Source: Bacteroidota bacterium
GTDB lineage: Bacteria > Bacteroidota > Bacteroidia > UKL13-3
Direction of reading: 5' to 3'
Length of the DNA stretch: 64,000 nt
Assembly (NCBI GenBank): GCA_027491085.1
Contig: JAIXWW010000016.1
Location: 62,001-126,000, forward strand
Each line of letters opens with the position of its first letter. Within the stretch, counting starts at the first letter, position 1. The position numbers and the translations under genes were made by a program. Below the pieces are notes generated by a model. The model saw only the letters and a program-made list of their open reading frames with translations. It did no database searches and was not told the DNA's origin. Shown one piece after another: positions 8,973-18,223 of this stretch.

Positions 8973-10358
8973 TTATTTAGCTTTTAAAAGAGTTTCATTA
9001 ATGGTATGTGTCCATTTTACAATGCCACCTTTATCGTAACAGGTAATTTGAACCGAACGGTTGCCACGAGCTCCAGTAATTTTGATATCACAATAATTGT
9101 TTTCGGCTACTAAAGTATTTTGAACCCTGAATGGATTTTCAGCTTCTTTGGTTTTTAAAATATTACTTGGACCTGCAGTTAAAGCAGAACTTGTTAGATC
9201 GTACATAGGATAGCTACAAATATAATCAGGCTGCGAGTTTGATTCATATTTTAATAACTCAGTATGATGTCTATCGCCAGTTAAAAACATAACGCCACTT
9301 ATTTTTTGCTCTGCAATAAATTTAATAATTTCTGCACGCTCGCGTTTGTATAAGTTAAATGATTCTTTATTGGTTTCGGTATTTAAAAACTGACCGCCAA
9401 CCACTATAAACTTAAATGTGGCAGCACTGTGTTTCAATTTGTTTTTTAGCCAACTTAACTGCGCTTCGCCCAATTGAGTTTTGGTCTTATACTTTTCTTC
9501 GTCCAATTCGCTTTCATCTCTAAAAGTTCTATCATCCAACATAAAAAACTCAGCATCACTTTGTCTAAAGCTAAAGTAAATGCCTTTTCCACCTTCGCCA
9601 TAAGTTTTATTACCCCAATAATTCACAAAACATTCTTTGCTAACATCTTTTAAATCGAAAGTTTTGTTGGCATCGTTTTCACCAAAATCGTGGTCATCCC
9701 AAATGGCATAATTATTTTGACGACTTAAAAACTTTTGTAAACTAACATCGCTGCGAGTATGTAAATAACGGTATTTAATACCGCTAGCACTGCTAAAATC
9801 AGCCTCGCGGGTGTAAGTGTTATCTCCAAGCCAAAGCATAAAATCAGCACGTTGCTCAGCCATTTTACTAAAAATATCGCTTACTTGCCCGTACGGTTTA
9901 CCTGGTCTATCGTAAGCGCTATCGTTAATATAAGTGCACGAACCTACTAAAAAGTTCAAGTCAAAAGCATCTTCTTTGCTCCATTCGGCCCAAGTTTTTT
10001 TGGTTTTAAAACGTAAATCGTAAGGAAAATTGACCAATTTTTTATCTAAATAAATTTCGTAAGTATAAGCAGTGTTTTGTTTTAAATCGGTTAACACAAA
10101 CTTGGAAATCCAAGGCGTGCAAAGATTTTCGCTTTTATTGGTTAATGTCATTTCACCTTCTGATAAACCGTTAATTTCGGCATATTTTAAGGTTACAGTT
10201 TTGTTACAACTGGTTTGAATCCAAACCAAACATTCGCGTTGCTCGGCATAACCTAACATAGGACCAGCAACAACCTTAGCCGCATTTACACTTTTGGCTT
10301 GAGCCAATAAATAATTGCTTAGTAATAAGCACAACACATATAAAACAAATTTTTTCAT
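8973..10358 (-). CDS. PhoD-like alkaline phosphatase/phosphodiesterase, exported
   Basis: A 461-aa secreted metallophosphatase of the PhoD family. It has an N-terminal signal peptide ending near LLAQA, a PhoD N-terminal fibronectin-like domain (ECLVWIQTS ... YTYEIYL), then the catalytic motifs FLVGSCTY, MLWLGDNTYTREAD, IWDDHDFGENDAN and FLTGDRHHTE, which supply the Fe/Ca ligands. It would release phosphate from phosphodiesters or teichoic-type polymers outside the cytoplasm. It lies upstream of the b5-like gene and downstream of the dnaN terminator. Confidence 0.92.
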   Translation of the reverse strand: MKKFVLYVLCLLLSNYLLAQAKSVNAAKVVAGPMLGYAEQRECLVWIQTSCNKTVTLKYAEINGLSEGEMTLTNKSENLCTPWISKFVLTDLKQNTAYTYEIYLDKKLVNFPYDLRFKTKKTWAEWSKEDAFDLNFLVGSCTYINDSAYDRPGKPYGQVSDIFSKMAEQRADFMLWLGDNTYTREADFSSASGIKYRYLHTRSDVSLQKFLSRQNNYAIWDDHDFGENDANKTFDLKDVSKECFVNYWGNKTYGEGGKGIYFSFRQSDAEFFMLDDRTFRDESELDEEKYKTKTQLGEAQLSWLKNKLKHSAATFKFIVVGGQFLNTETNKESFNLYKRERAEIIKFIAEQKISGVMFLTGDRHHTELLKYESNSQPDYICSYPMYDLTSSALTAGPSNILKTKEAENPFRVQNTLVAENNYCDIKITGARGNRSVQITCYDKGGIVKWTHTINETLLKAK

Positions 10359-10387
10359 GGTTATAAAATTTGGAGTAGTTTTTACAC

Positions 10388-10424
10388 AAAAAGAGCTTCC
10401 ACAATTGCGTATGGAAGCTCTTTT
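10388..10424 (-). terminator. Intrinsic terminator after dnaN
   Basis: Inverted repeat AAAGAGCTTCC / GGAAGCTCTTT with a 12-nt loop. Read on the minus strand it follows the dnaN stop by about 20 nt and is trailed by a T run. Confidence 0.85.
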
Positions 10425-10444
10425 AAAATATTTAATTAAATTGA

Positions 10445-11566
10445 TTAATAATTGTTCAACATCATAGGCATCACCAACATCAAAATGTCTTCGCCATCTT
10501 CGCTTTCGGCTGGCGAAATAACACCTGCTCTGTTTGGTTGACTCATTTCTAAAGTCATATTGCTTGCTTCAATGGCACCAATAATTTCGCCTAAATATTT
10601 TGAGTTGAATCCTATTTCTAAATCTTCGCCTTCGTAGTTAGCAGCCAATTTTTCAACACCTTCGTTTTCGTAATCAATGTCTTCTGAGCTAATGGTTAAC
10701 TCGCTGCCTACAAATTTTAAACGAATTTGGTAAGTAGTTTTGTTTGAAGTAATTGAAATACGTTTAACAGCCGATTGGAATTCACCTTTATCAATTGTTA
10801 ATTTATTAGGATTTTCAACAGGAATAACTGCTTTGTAATCAGGGTATTTTTCGTCAATTAAACGACAGATTAAACTGAAGTCGCTAAATGAGAAGAATGC
10901 ATTTGATTTATTGAAATTAACTTTTACTTCGCTCAAATCAGCCGGTAACGAGTTTTTTAACAAGTTCAACGCTTTTTTAGGCATAATAAAACTTTCTTCT
11001 ACACCTGGTCTAACATCGGTGCGGGTATAACGTACCAAGCGGTTAGCATCAGTAGCTACAAAAGTGATGCTTTTTTCAAATAATTGAACATAAACACCAG
11101 TTAAGTTTAAACGTAACTCATCGTTACTGGTAGCAAATACAGTTTTGCTTATAGCTTTTTGTAACACACGGCTAGGAATGGTAAAAGTTTGATCGCTATC
11201 TACCTCAGGGTTTTTGGGAAACTCTTCGCCATTTTGAACTGTTAATTTAAATTTACCAGTAGCGTATTTAATTTCCATAGAGCCTTTTTCTAAATTAATA
11301 GAAAAAGCCAAAGGTTGATCAGGCAATTGTTTTAACAATTCGATAGTAGTTTTTGAAGGAACCGCTACAGAAATTTCCTCACTAGCATCAACCTTAATGC
11401 TGGTGGTCATGGTGGTTTCTAAATCGGTAGATGAAATGGTTAAATTTCCATCTTTTATATCAAATAAAAAATTATTCAATATTGGGATAATTGGTTTGGC
11501 AACAATTACTCCATCAATCATTGATAAATGCTTTAAAAGCGTGCTACTATTTACTATAAATTTCAT
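10445..11566 (-). CDS. dnaN: DNA polymerase III subunit beta (sliding clamp)
   Basis: Replication processivity clamp of 373 aa, the normal length, made of three clamp domains. Recognisable parts are the start MKFIVNSSTLLKHLSMIDGVI, the middle-domain ATDANRLVRY motif, and the C-terminal MLVMPMMLNNY, equivalent to the conserved MPMRL end that binds partner peptides. It has its own promoter and terminator and no dnaA or recF neighbour, so it is a stand-alone dnaN, as is common in Bacteroidota. Confidence 0.97.
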   Translation of the reverse strand: MKFIVNSSTLLKHLSMIDGVIVAKPIIPILNNFLFDIKDGNLTISSTDLETTMTTSIKVDASEEISVAVPSKTTIELLKQLPDQPLAFSINLEKGSMEIKYATGKFKLTVQNGEEFPKNPEVDSDQTFTIPSRVLQKAISKTVFATSNDELRLNLTGVYVQLFEKSITFVATDANRLVRYTRTDVRPGVEESFIMPKKALNLLKNSLPADLSEVKVNFNKSNAFFSFSDFSLICRLIDEKYPDYKAVIPVENPNKLTIDKGEFQSAVKRISITSNKTTYQIRLKFVGSELTISSEDIDYENEGVEKLAANYEGEDLEIGFNSKYLGEIIGAIEASNMTLEMSQPNRAGVISPAESEDGEDILMLVMPMMLNNY

Positions 11567-11582
11567 ACTTTTCGTAAAGGTT

Positions 11583-11612
11583 CAAATTTATGCTAGCAAG
11601 CCATGTTACAAA
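11583..11612 (-). promoter_or_regulatory. Bacteroidota-type promoter of dnaN
   Basis: Read on the minus strand: TTTG (11609-11612), an 18-nt spacer, then TAAATTTG (11583-11590), which matches the -33/-7 consensus TTTG / TAnnTTTG. It lies 17 nt before the dnaN start codon. Confidence 0.65.
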
Positions 11613-11619
11613 ACACAAG

Positions 11620-11628
11620 TTATGCACA
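11620..11628 (+). promoter_or_regulatory. Single DnaA-box-like sequence upstream of dnaN
   Basis: TTATGCACA fits the TTATNCACA DnaA-box consensus and lies just upstream of the dnaN promoter. There is only one copy and no AT-rich unwinding array, so at most it would let DnaA influence dnaN transcription. It may be chance. Confidence 0.3.
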
Positions 11629-11631
11629 AAG

Positions 11632-11735
11632 TTAGTCGAATTGTTGAGTGGTTGGATGGTTTATTGGTTGAATTGTTAGATGGTTGAATTGTTACATTGT
11701 TGTTCTGGTTTATTGGTTGGATGGTCAGAATGTAA
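11632..11735. repeat. Degenerate TTGTTGAATTG / GGTTGGATGG repeat tract
   Basis: About 100 bp built of short imperfect copies of GGTTGAATTGTT, GGTTTATTGGTTG and GGTTGGATGG. The same word family recurs at 22206-22290, 24740-24790 and (inverted) 42390-42540. It fills most of the space between the divergent dnaN and EEP genes. Confidence 0.7.
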
Positions 11736-11866
11736 TGCGATTTGGTTATATACTATCTTAATCTGCTTACCTTTCAAGATTTATTGATATTTTGCTCAAG
11801 GAACTAACTCTAAACTTTTTTTAAGTATATTTATTATAATAATTGTAAAAGTCTAAACCAGAATAA

Positions 11867-12577
11867 ATGAAATTAATTACTTGGAATTGTCAAGGTGGAT
11901 TTAGAAATAAATTCAATTTTATTTTGACTCATCTTCCTGATATTTTAGTTGTTCAAGAATGTGAACATTTAGATAAATTATTGAGTTTTACAAATGATAA
12001 AGTCAAAGACTTTTTATGGTTTGGTCATAATAAAAACAAAGGTGTTGGTGTGTTTTCATTTGGGAATTATCAGTTTAAATTATTAAAGGAATATAACCCT
12101 GATTTTAAAACGATAGTTCCAATTCTAGTTTCTGATAAACAAACCGATTTTATGCTTTATGCAATTTGTGCAAACAATCCAAGTGATAAGAATAATCAGT
12201 ACATTAAACAGGTTTGGAAAGCTATTAATTATTACGATGAATTACTTCAAAATAATATTCCTTCAATTCTAATTGGTGATTTTAATAGCAACAAAATTTG
12301 GGATAGAAAAAGTAGAATTGGAAATCACTCAGATGTAGTGAGTTTTCTAGAAAAAAAAGAAACACAAAGTTCCTATCATCATCATTTTACAGAAGAACAA
12401 GGTAAGGAAAGTCAACCGACTTTTTATCTTTACAGACATCAAAACAAACCATACCATATTGATTACTGTTTTGCTTCGAAAGAGTTTATTAATAAAATTG
12501 AAAGTGTTAGTGTTGGAAAATATGAAGAATGGATTGCATTAAGTGACCATATGCCTATTACAACAGTTTTTAAATAA
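11867..12577 (+). CDS. Cytoplasmic endonuclease/exonuclease/phosphatase family protein
   Basis: A 236-aa EEP-fold protein without a signal peptide. It starts with LITWNCQGGFRNK, then VVQECEH (metal-binding Glu), GDFNSNKIWD and the C-terminal SDHMPITTV. Being cytoplasmic and compact, it could be an ExoIII-like nuclease or a phosphodiesterase; the sequence does not decide. It is transcribed alone, away from dnaN, and flanked by repeat-filled spacers on both sides. Confidence 0.85.
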   Translation: MKLITWNCQGGFRNKFNFILTHLPDILVVQECEHLDKLLSFTNDKVKDFLWFGHNKNKGVGVFSFGNYQFKLLKEYNPDFKTIVPILVSDKQTDFMLYAICANNPSDKNNQYIKQVWKAINYYDELLQNNIPSILIGDFNSNKIWDRKSRIGNHSDVVSFLEKKETQSSYHHHFTEEQGKESQPTFYLYRHQNKPYHIDYCFASKEFINKIESVSVGKYEEWIALSDHMPITTVFK

Positions 12578-12807
12578 AAAATTAGAAAAATTAAGCATAA
12601 TAAGAGAGGAAAATTACTTCGATTACACTTCGCATAATCGTCCTTTTGTATTCAAGAAAGATTTTAATAGCTAAGTTGGTTGCCACACCAAGAATACCGC
12701 TTAAGCGGTACTACGGAATGACTTGAGTTTTATTAGAATTTCTGCGTTCATCTGCGGAATCTGCGGGAAACAGTGCTTCGAACTTTTGGCACTTCGAACT
12801 TCGCACT
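12578..12807. repeat. Spacer made of dispersed-repeat fragments
   Basis: No gene. Three repeat pieces can be seen: CACTTCGCATAATCG-like sequence near 12625, ACCGCTTAAGCGGT (a short palindrome, about 12699-12712), and TTCTGCG...ATCTGCGGAATCTGCGGG followed by CTTCGAACTT words at 12740-12800. Similar words are frequent in spacers of Bacteroidota genomes. Confidence 0.5.
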
Positions 12808-13242
12808 TTAAAAAACTTTCTTCCCGCTACTTACTAAGTTAGAGGTAGCTTTTACCAGTAGTTTATTGCGTTTATAAATATAACCTTCAATATTTATTAC
12901 ACTGATTCCTTTGCGAATAACTTTGGCTTCTACAGTAATTTCATCGCCTGCTAAAGCAAACGACAAAAAATCTAAATTAAGGCTTACTGTAGAAAAAAAC
13001 ACTTCGTTTCCAAGGCTATAAACGGTCATTCCCATTACATCATCAATTAAAGTAGCGGCCATGCCACCGTGCAAGGTTTTGGCTGGATTTAGCCAAGTAT
13101 CTAATACTTTAAATGTAATTTTTAAATGACCTTCTTCGGCATAAATTAACGTGCCATCTATCCAACGACTAACCGCTCCAAGGCCTTCATCGTTGGTACT
13201 TTTACCAATACAGTTTTTTAAGTTTGCTAAATTTATATTCAT
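12808..13242 (-). CDS. PaaI-type hotdog-fold thioesterase
   Basis: A 144-aa hotdog-fold protein of the PaaI/YiiD acyl-CoA thioesterase group. The core motif LHGGMAATLIDDVMG (about residues 57-71) contains the HGG turn and the catalytic Asp, followed by the long beta strand VSLNLDFLSFALAGD. It would hydrolyse acyl-CoA thioesters in the cytoplasm. It sits 6 nt after the Ppx/GppA gene on the same strand, suggesting cotranscription, and near an enoyl-CoA hydratase. The fold is certain, the substrate not. Confidence 0.85.
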   Translation of the reverse strand: MNINLANLKNCIGKSTNDEGLGAVSRWIDGTLIYAEEGHLKITFKVLDTWLNPAKTLHGGMAATLIDDVMGMTVYSLGNEVFFSTVSLNLDFLSFALAGDEITVEAKVIRKGISVINIEGYIYKRNKLLVKATSNLVSSGKKVF

Positions 13243-13248
13243 GCTTGT

Positions 13249-14124
13249 TTAGCAAAATTTATCGTAAAGTTCTAATAAAATGCCATCTTTTAAACCAGCA
13301 TTTGGAGCATGAATTTTTTCAATATTACACCAATTTAAGATACGTAAGTAAATATCAGCCGAAACATCAATTATATCTGCCCTATCAGGATTGAGTTTTA
13401 AATTATCCATGCGCTCAATGATGCTCATTTTACTTACTTTTCTATGAAAATCTTTCAACTGTTCCCGTGTAAAATATTCAGGATTAGCTGGGTTTAGCAT
13501 CACGGAAATCTTGTTAATAGTTCCGCTAGTTACAACTGCCTCTAAATCGGGTATTTCATCTGTTTTGTGTTTTACCCAACTTTCAATAGTAGCCCAAGTT
13601 TTTTCATTAACAGCGCCATCAACCATGCGTACGGTACCAATATTAAAGCTAGCCGAATTAATGGTTTTACCGTTTTTAATTACTGCCAATTCTGTACTTC
13701 CACCGCCTACATCAATGGTTAAATAATTGGTATTGGGTTTAAAATATTCTTTAATGGAGCGCAAAATAATTTCGCTTTCGCGCACACCTGAAATGATATT
13801 GATTTTTAAACCACATTTATCGTAAATTTTTTCAGCAATTTTTTGTCCATTTTCAGCCTCGCGCATGGCACTTGTAGCACAAGCCATATAATGATCAACC
13901 TCAAAAGCTTCAAGCATTAACTTAAAGGCTTGCATGGCTTGTTTAAAAATTTTTCGTTTGCTTTTGCTAATCCATTGTTTTTTAAAGGCATCATCGCCCA
14001 AACGAATAGGAACGCGCACAAACTCAACTTTTTTAAATATGTCTTTATCGTTTGGGTTTTCGTTTACACGAACTATTTGTAACCTAACGGCATTGGAACC
14101 AATATCAATAGCGGCTAATTTCAT
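13249..14124 (-). CDS. Ppx/GppA-family phosphatase (exopolyphosphatase)
   Basis: A 291-aa actin-fold phosphatase acting on polyphosphate or (p)ppGpp. The phosphate-binding loops are clear: AAIDIGSNAVRLQIV at the N-terminus, TSAMREAENG (about residues 88-97) and the second loop TIDVGGGSTELAVI. It is the short form without the C-terminal HD-like domain, usual in Bacteroidota. It precedes the hotdog thioesterase. Whether it prefers polyphosphate or pppGpp cannot be told from sequence. Confidence 0.92.
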   Translation of the reverse strand: MKLAAIDIGSNAVRLQIVRVNENPNDKDIFKKVEFVRVPIRLGDDAFKKQWISKSKRKIFKQAMQAFKLMLEAFEVDHYMACATSAMREAENGQKIAEKIYDKCGLKINIISGVRESEIILRSIKEYFKPNTNYLTIDVGGGSTELAVIKNGKTINSASFNIGTVRMVDGAVNEKTWATIESWVKHKTDEIPDLEAVVTSGTINKISVMLNPANPEYFTREQLKDFHRKVSKMSIIERMDNLKLNPDRADIIDVSADIYLRILNWCNIEKIHAPNAGLKDGILLELYDKFC

Positions 14125-14227
14125 TTTTTGTGATTGAAGGATTAGAATCCCGATTTATCGGGAGAAAAATTAAAAGATTGGAAAATTAGAAAATTGAATT
14201 ATTGAATAAGTAAATCATATTCAATTT

Positions 14228-15010
14228 CTACTCTCCAGTAAATACTGGTTTTCTTTTTTCAATAAATGCTTTTACACCTTCTTTATTATCTTTACTACGA
14301 CCGGCTATTTCTTGGCAATAAGCCTCATATTCAAGCATGGTATCTAAGTCGCTTTGGAACGATTTATTCAACATTTTTTTCATTAAACCAATGGCTTTGG
14401 TAGGAGCATTGGCATAATAATCAGTTAGTTTTTTAACTTCTTCATCTAACTCTTCGGGCTTACAAACACGGTTTACCATGCCCCAATCAAAAGCTTGTTG
14501 AGCAGAAACTTTACTTCCCATAGTACTTAATTCAAAAGCACGAGCCGAACCAACCAAACGAGGTAAGAAATACGATGAACCAGAATCTAACACCAAACCT
14601 ACATTGATAAATACTTCGATTAACGAAGCATTTTCGCTAGCTACAATCATATCGCTGGCTAAGGCCAACGAACAACCTGCACCCGCAGCTACACCATTTA
14701 ACCTGCAAATAACAGGAATTGGTAAATTACGAATGGCTTTTATCATTGGGTTATAACGTTTGTCAATACTTTCGCGTAAACTACGGTTTTCAGCACCAGC
14801 TATCGATTTTAAATCTTGACCGCTGCAAAAAGCTTTTCCCGCTCCAGTTAAAACCAACACACGAATGGTTTTATCTTTAGCACATTTTTTCAAAGCATCA
14901 ATTACATCAAAACTTTGTTGTTCGTTAAACGCATTGAAAACATCTGGTCTATTGAGTGTTAAGGTAGCCACTCCATTATTAACCTCAAATAAAATTGTTT
15001 CGTAACTCAT
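14228..15010 (-). CDS. Enoyl-CoA hydratase/isomerase family protein (PaaG-like)
   Basis: A 260-aa crotonase-fold enzyme. Oxyanion-hole segments are AFCSGQDLKSIAG and NGVAAGAGCSLALASD; the GLVLDSGSSYFLPRLVG block with Asp in the position typical for PaaG (epoxyphenylacetyl-CoA isomerase) and ECI-like members follows. It would act on unsaturated or epoxy acyl-CoA in the cytoplasm. No other phenylacetate genes are nearby, so a general beta-oxidation role is equally possible. A spacer with a TCCCGATTTATCGGGA palindrome (14148-14163) separates it from the Ppx gene. Confidence 0.88.
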   Translation of the reverse strand: MSYETILFEVNNGVATLTLNRPDVFNAFNEQQSFDVIDALKKCAKDKTIRVLVLTGAGKAFCSGQDLKSIAGAENRSLRESIDKRYNPMIKAIRNLPIPVICRLNGVAAGAGCSLALASDMIVASENASLIEVFINVGLVLDSGSSYFLPRLVGSARAFELSTMGSKVSAQQAFDWGMVNRVCKPEELDEEVKKLTDYYANAPTKAIGLMKKMLNKSFQSDLDTMLEYEAYCQEIAGRSKDNKEGVKAFIEKRKPVFTGE

Positions 15011-15450
15011 GGTTCAATGCTAATAAATTTTAGGCTAAAATTTTATGATTTAATTAAAATAATTATTTTTTAACTATCAGTCAGTTGGATAGGATTGGAA
15101 AATGAAATGTATTCAAGTTTTAGTTTTTGATTGTTTTTAGCAATGAGTTTGATTCAGAAATAAAATACCTTTTTTAAAAATAAAAGCTATTTTTTTCGAT
15201 AAGGCTTTGTTAATCAAATCAGTGTTAAATAATTCTCAAAATGGCCAAGATGCAAAGTATTTTTTTACTTCTTAAATGAATAGTTGTGCAGTTTATTAGT
15301 TTGTAAAAGTGTATACGATAAATACATTTGTAAAAGTAATAACCCCAATAATTTTCTGTGATTTCAACTAGTTCTTTATGCAAAAAAACTGAAAGAAATA
15401 GTTGGTTATTGTTGACTTTATTGTGAAATTATAACCTAAAAAAGATTGAT
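15011..15450. other. Intergenic region without a recognisable gene
   Basis: About 440 nt between divergent genes. I see no ORF with protein character, no RNA gene and no strong hairpin. It is AT-rich and must hold the promoters of both neighbours, but no close match to TTTG / TAnnTTTG stands out. Confidence 0.5.
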
Positions 15451-16902
15451 ATGAATGAAATTATATGTCCTAATTGCCAAAAGGCTTTTAAAGTAGATGA
15501 AGCAGGTTTTGCTGATATTGTTAAACAAGTTAAGGATTCTAAATTTGATGAAGAGTTACAAAATAGATTAAACCTTGCAGAAAAAGAGAAAGAAAGTGCT
15601 ATCAAACTTGTAGAGGCTAATTTAAAAAATTCATTACAAATTGAACTTTCTAATAAGGATAAAGAAATTGCACTTATCAAAGCCAACAATGAAAAGTTAT
15701 TGTCGGAACAACTTGCAGAAAAAGAAAACATGCTAATTTTATTGAATGCAAAACTTCAAAATGCAGAAAGTGAAAAGAAACATTCTGTGGCAGAAGCCAT
15801 TCAGAAATTGGAAAAAGAAAAGGATGAAAAAGACCGAGAAATTTTTCAACTAAAAGCAAATAGTGAACTCAAGTTATCGGAAAAATTAGCTGAAAAGGAA
15901 ACTTTAGTTGCTGAAATGATATCCAAACTAGAGAAGGCTGAAATTGAAAAAAAATTATTAGTTACCGAAGCTATTCAAAAAATAGAAAAAGAAAGAGATG
16001 AGTTGGCCAATAACGTTAGACTTAAGGAAACTGAAAAACAACTGTTGGAAAAATCATTAAGTGAAAAATTTACAGCCGAACTAAAGGCTAAAGATGACAT
16101 CATAAAACACAAAGACGAAGAAATAGCACTTCGCAAGGACATGAAGTTAAAACTTTCGACTAAAATGTTAGGCGAAACTCTTGAACAACACTGCGAAATT
16201 GAATTTAATAAACTTCGAGCTACTGCATTTCAAAAGGCATATTTTGAAAAAGATAATGATTCAAAATCGGGAAGTAAAGGTGATTATATTTATAAAGAAA
16301 ACGATGATTTAGGAAATGAAATCATTTCAATCATGTTTGAAATGAAAAATGAAGGAGATGAAACTGCGACCAAGAAAAAAAATGAAGACTTTTTAAAAGA
16401 ATTGGATAAGGATAGAATAGAAAAAAAATGCGAGTATGCAGTTCTTGTATCTCTTTTGGAGGCCGATAACGAATTATATAACGGAGGAATTTTTGATGTC
16501 TCACACAAATATGAAAAAATGTACATTATTAGACCACAGTTTTTTATACCCATCATTACGCTTTTAAGAAATGCCGCCATGAATTCAATGAAAGCTAAGG
16601 CGGAATTAGCAATTGTAAAAAGTCAAAATATTGATATTACAAATTTCGAGGAAAATATAAATGCATTTAAGGTAGGTTTTGCGAAAAACTACGATTTGGC
16701 AAGTAGGCAATTTAAAACTGCCATTGATGAAATTGATAAAACCATGGATCATCTGCAAAAAACAAAGGATGCACTTCTTTCATCTGTTAACAATTTAAGA
16801 CTTGCTAATAATAAAGCGGAAGATTTAACTATCAAAAAATTGACTCGAGGAAATCCTACCATGACCGCAAAATTTGAAGAATTGAATAAAAAATTGGATT
16901 GA
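15451..16902 (+). CDS. DUF2130 protein with zinc-knuckle start and long coiled coil
   Basis: A 483-aa protein. It opens with ICPNCQKAF, a small CxxC knuckle that has no partner pair close by, followed by about 190 residues of charged coiled coil with internal repetition (KLxxKLAEKE..LxxxxxKLExAExEKK, twice). The DUF2130 domain fills residues 215-440 ([53 protein letters not shown] split over the domain). DUF2130 has nuclease-like features (Glu and Lys in EMKNE), but no activity is established to my knowledge. It stands alone in a low-density area. Confidence 0.85.
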   Translation: MNEIICPNCQKAFKVDEAGFADIVKQVKDSKFDEELQNRLNLAEKEKESAIKLVEANLKNSLQIELSNKDKEIALIKANNEKLLSEQLAEKENMLILLNAKLQNAESEKKHSVAEAIQKLEKEKDEKDREIFQLKANSELKLSEKLAEKETLVAEMISKLEKAEIEKKLLVTEAIQKIEKERDELANNVRLKETEKQLLEKSLSEKFTAELKAKDDIIKHKDEEIALRKDMKLKLSTKMLGETLEQHCEIEFNKLRATAFQKAYFEKDNDSKSGSKGDYIYKENDDLGNEIISIMFEMKNEGDETATKKKNEDFLKELDKDRIEKKCEYAVLVSLLEADNELYNGGIFDVSHKYEKMYIIRPQFFIPIITLLRNAAMNSMKAKAELAIVKSQNIDITNFEENINAFKVGFAKNYDLASRQFKTAIDEIDKTMDHLQKTKDALLSSVNNLRLANNKAEDLTIKKLTRGNPTMTAKFEELNKKLD

Positions 16903-16968
16903 AACTAAATAACCTGAAAGTGTTTGGATTCAATAGTTGAAAGCATAAAATTATCCATCAATTATTTT

Positions 16969-17046
16969 TTGTTAAGGCAACTAATTATTGATATTACAAA
17001 AGAAGAAATTGCGATAGCAAAAGACAGAAAAATAGAAGAGTATTAA
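16969..17046 (+). other. Short open frame, possible gene remnant
   Basis: A 25-codon frame from a TTG start (LRQLIIDITKEEIAIAKDRK, then IEEY and a stop). It looks like the end of a helical protein, but nothing upstream is in frame with it. It may be chance. Confidence 0.2.
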
Positions 17047-17061
17047 ATAGAAAAATTATTA

Positions 17062-18117
17062 ATGGCAGAAAAATTTGAATTAGAAACTATTCAATTGGAC
17101 AAGGTTTCGGTGCATCAGGTAGGGAATAAAACCAATAACGAAGATTTGATTATATCTCAGGATTTGTTGGATTTAAGCGATGGAAAATTGAAAGATTTAT
17201 TGATGAAATTTTTTGTATCATCTTTCAATAATCCGGAATTTTATAATTTCAGTTTTAGCAATAATGATTTTACATTAAATCCTATTTATAATTATGCTTT
17301 ACAAATGTTTGATCATGGTAATTCGTTTCATATCAATAGCGTCAATATTGCCAAGCATTTATATGAACTTTCAGTTCATCCTCAAATAAAAAGCGGTGAT
17401 TTGTTTATTGCTTATTTTCCCAATATTCAGGTAGAAGATGAAGATGTGGATGCTATTGGAATTTTTAAGTCGGAAAACAAATATGACTTTCTACAATTGA
17501 ACCAAACAAATAATGTTTTTGATGTAAGTTATAACGATGGGATTAACATAGATAAGTTGGACAAAGGTTGCTTAATATTTAACACCAATGCCAATCAAGG
17601 TTATAAAGTTTGTATAATTGATAAAGGAAATAAAGGCAGCGAAGCACAATATTGGAAAGATAGTTTTTTACAACTAAAACCTTGCAGCAATAATTATAAC
17701 CACACCAAGGAGTTTATGAATATTGCCAAAAACTTTGTGACCAAACAATTGAACGAAGAATTTGAAGTTACCAAAGCAGATCAAATTGATTACTTGAACC
17801 GCTCTGTTGATTATTTTAAAACCAATGATACTTTTGACAAGCAAGAATTTGAACAAGCAGTTTTTAAAGATGAAGGCGTAATAGAATCGTTCCGCACCTT
17901 TGATGAAGCATACCGTATGAGCAATGAATTGGATATTTCCGATAGTTTTGACATATCGAGCCAAGCAGTAAAAAAACAAGCGAGGATATTTAAAAGCGTG
18001 CTTAAATTGGATAAGAATTTCCATATTTACATTCATGGAAACCGTGAATTAATTGAGCAAGGGTTAGAACCTGATGGACGAAAGTTTTATAAAATTTATT
18101 TTAAAGAAGAAGAATAG
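17062..18117 (+). CDS. Nucleoid-associated protein (NdpA/YejK-like)
   Basis: A 351-aa protein of the NdpA nucleoid-associated family. The N-terminus (FELETIQLDKVSVHQVGNK) and the block SGDLFIAYFPNIQVEDEDVDAIGIFKSE are characteristic. It has family length. Relatives bind the chromosome, but the molecular role is not well defined. In Bacteroidota such genes also occur in accessory regions. It is transcribed alone. Confidence 0.85.
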   Translation: MAEKFELETIQLDKVSVHQVGNKTNNEDLIISQDLLDLSDGKLKDLLMKFFVSSFNNPEFYNFSFSNNDFTLNPIYNYALQMFDHGNSFHINSVNIAKHLYELSVHPQIKSGDLFIAYFPNIQVEDEDVDAIGIFKSENKYDFLQLNQTNNVFDVSYNDGINIDKLDKGCLIFNTNANQGYKVCIIDKGNKGSEAQYWKDSFLQLKPCSNNYNHTKEFMNIAKNFVTKQLNEEFEVTKADQIDYLNRSVDYFKTNDTFDKQEFEQAVFKDEGVIESFRTFDEAYRMSNELDISDSFDISSQAVKKQARIFKSVLKLDKNFHIYIHGNRELIEQGLEPDGRKFYKIYFKEEE

Positions 18118-18223
18118 GTATTTTTAAAGTATTAGTTATCAGTTGGTAAAATATTTTTTACCATAAATTGTAACAAAAAATATGATAGGGCGTATTAAGC
18201 TACATAAAATAAAAAATACCAAT

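Noticed and set aside
11620..11628. Replication origin near dnaN
   Set aside because: Only one DnaA-box-like sequence, no cluster and no AT-rich unwinding element, and no dnaA gene beside dnaN.
14148..14163. Terminator after the enoyl-CoA hydratase gene (TCCCGATTTATCGGGA)
   Set aside because: A short palindrome without T tract on either strand, set in repeat-like sequence; more likely part of a dispersed repeat.
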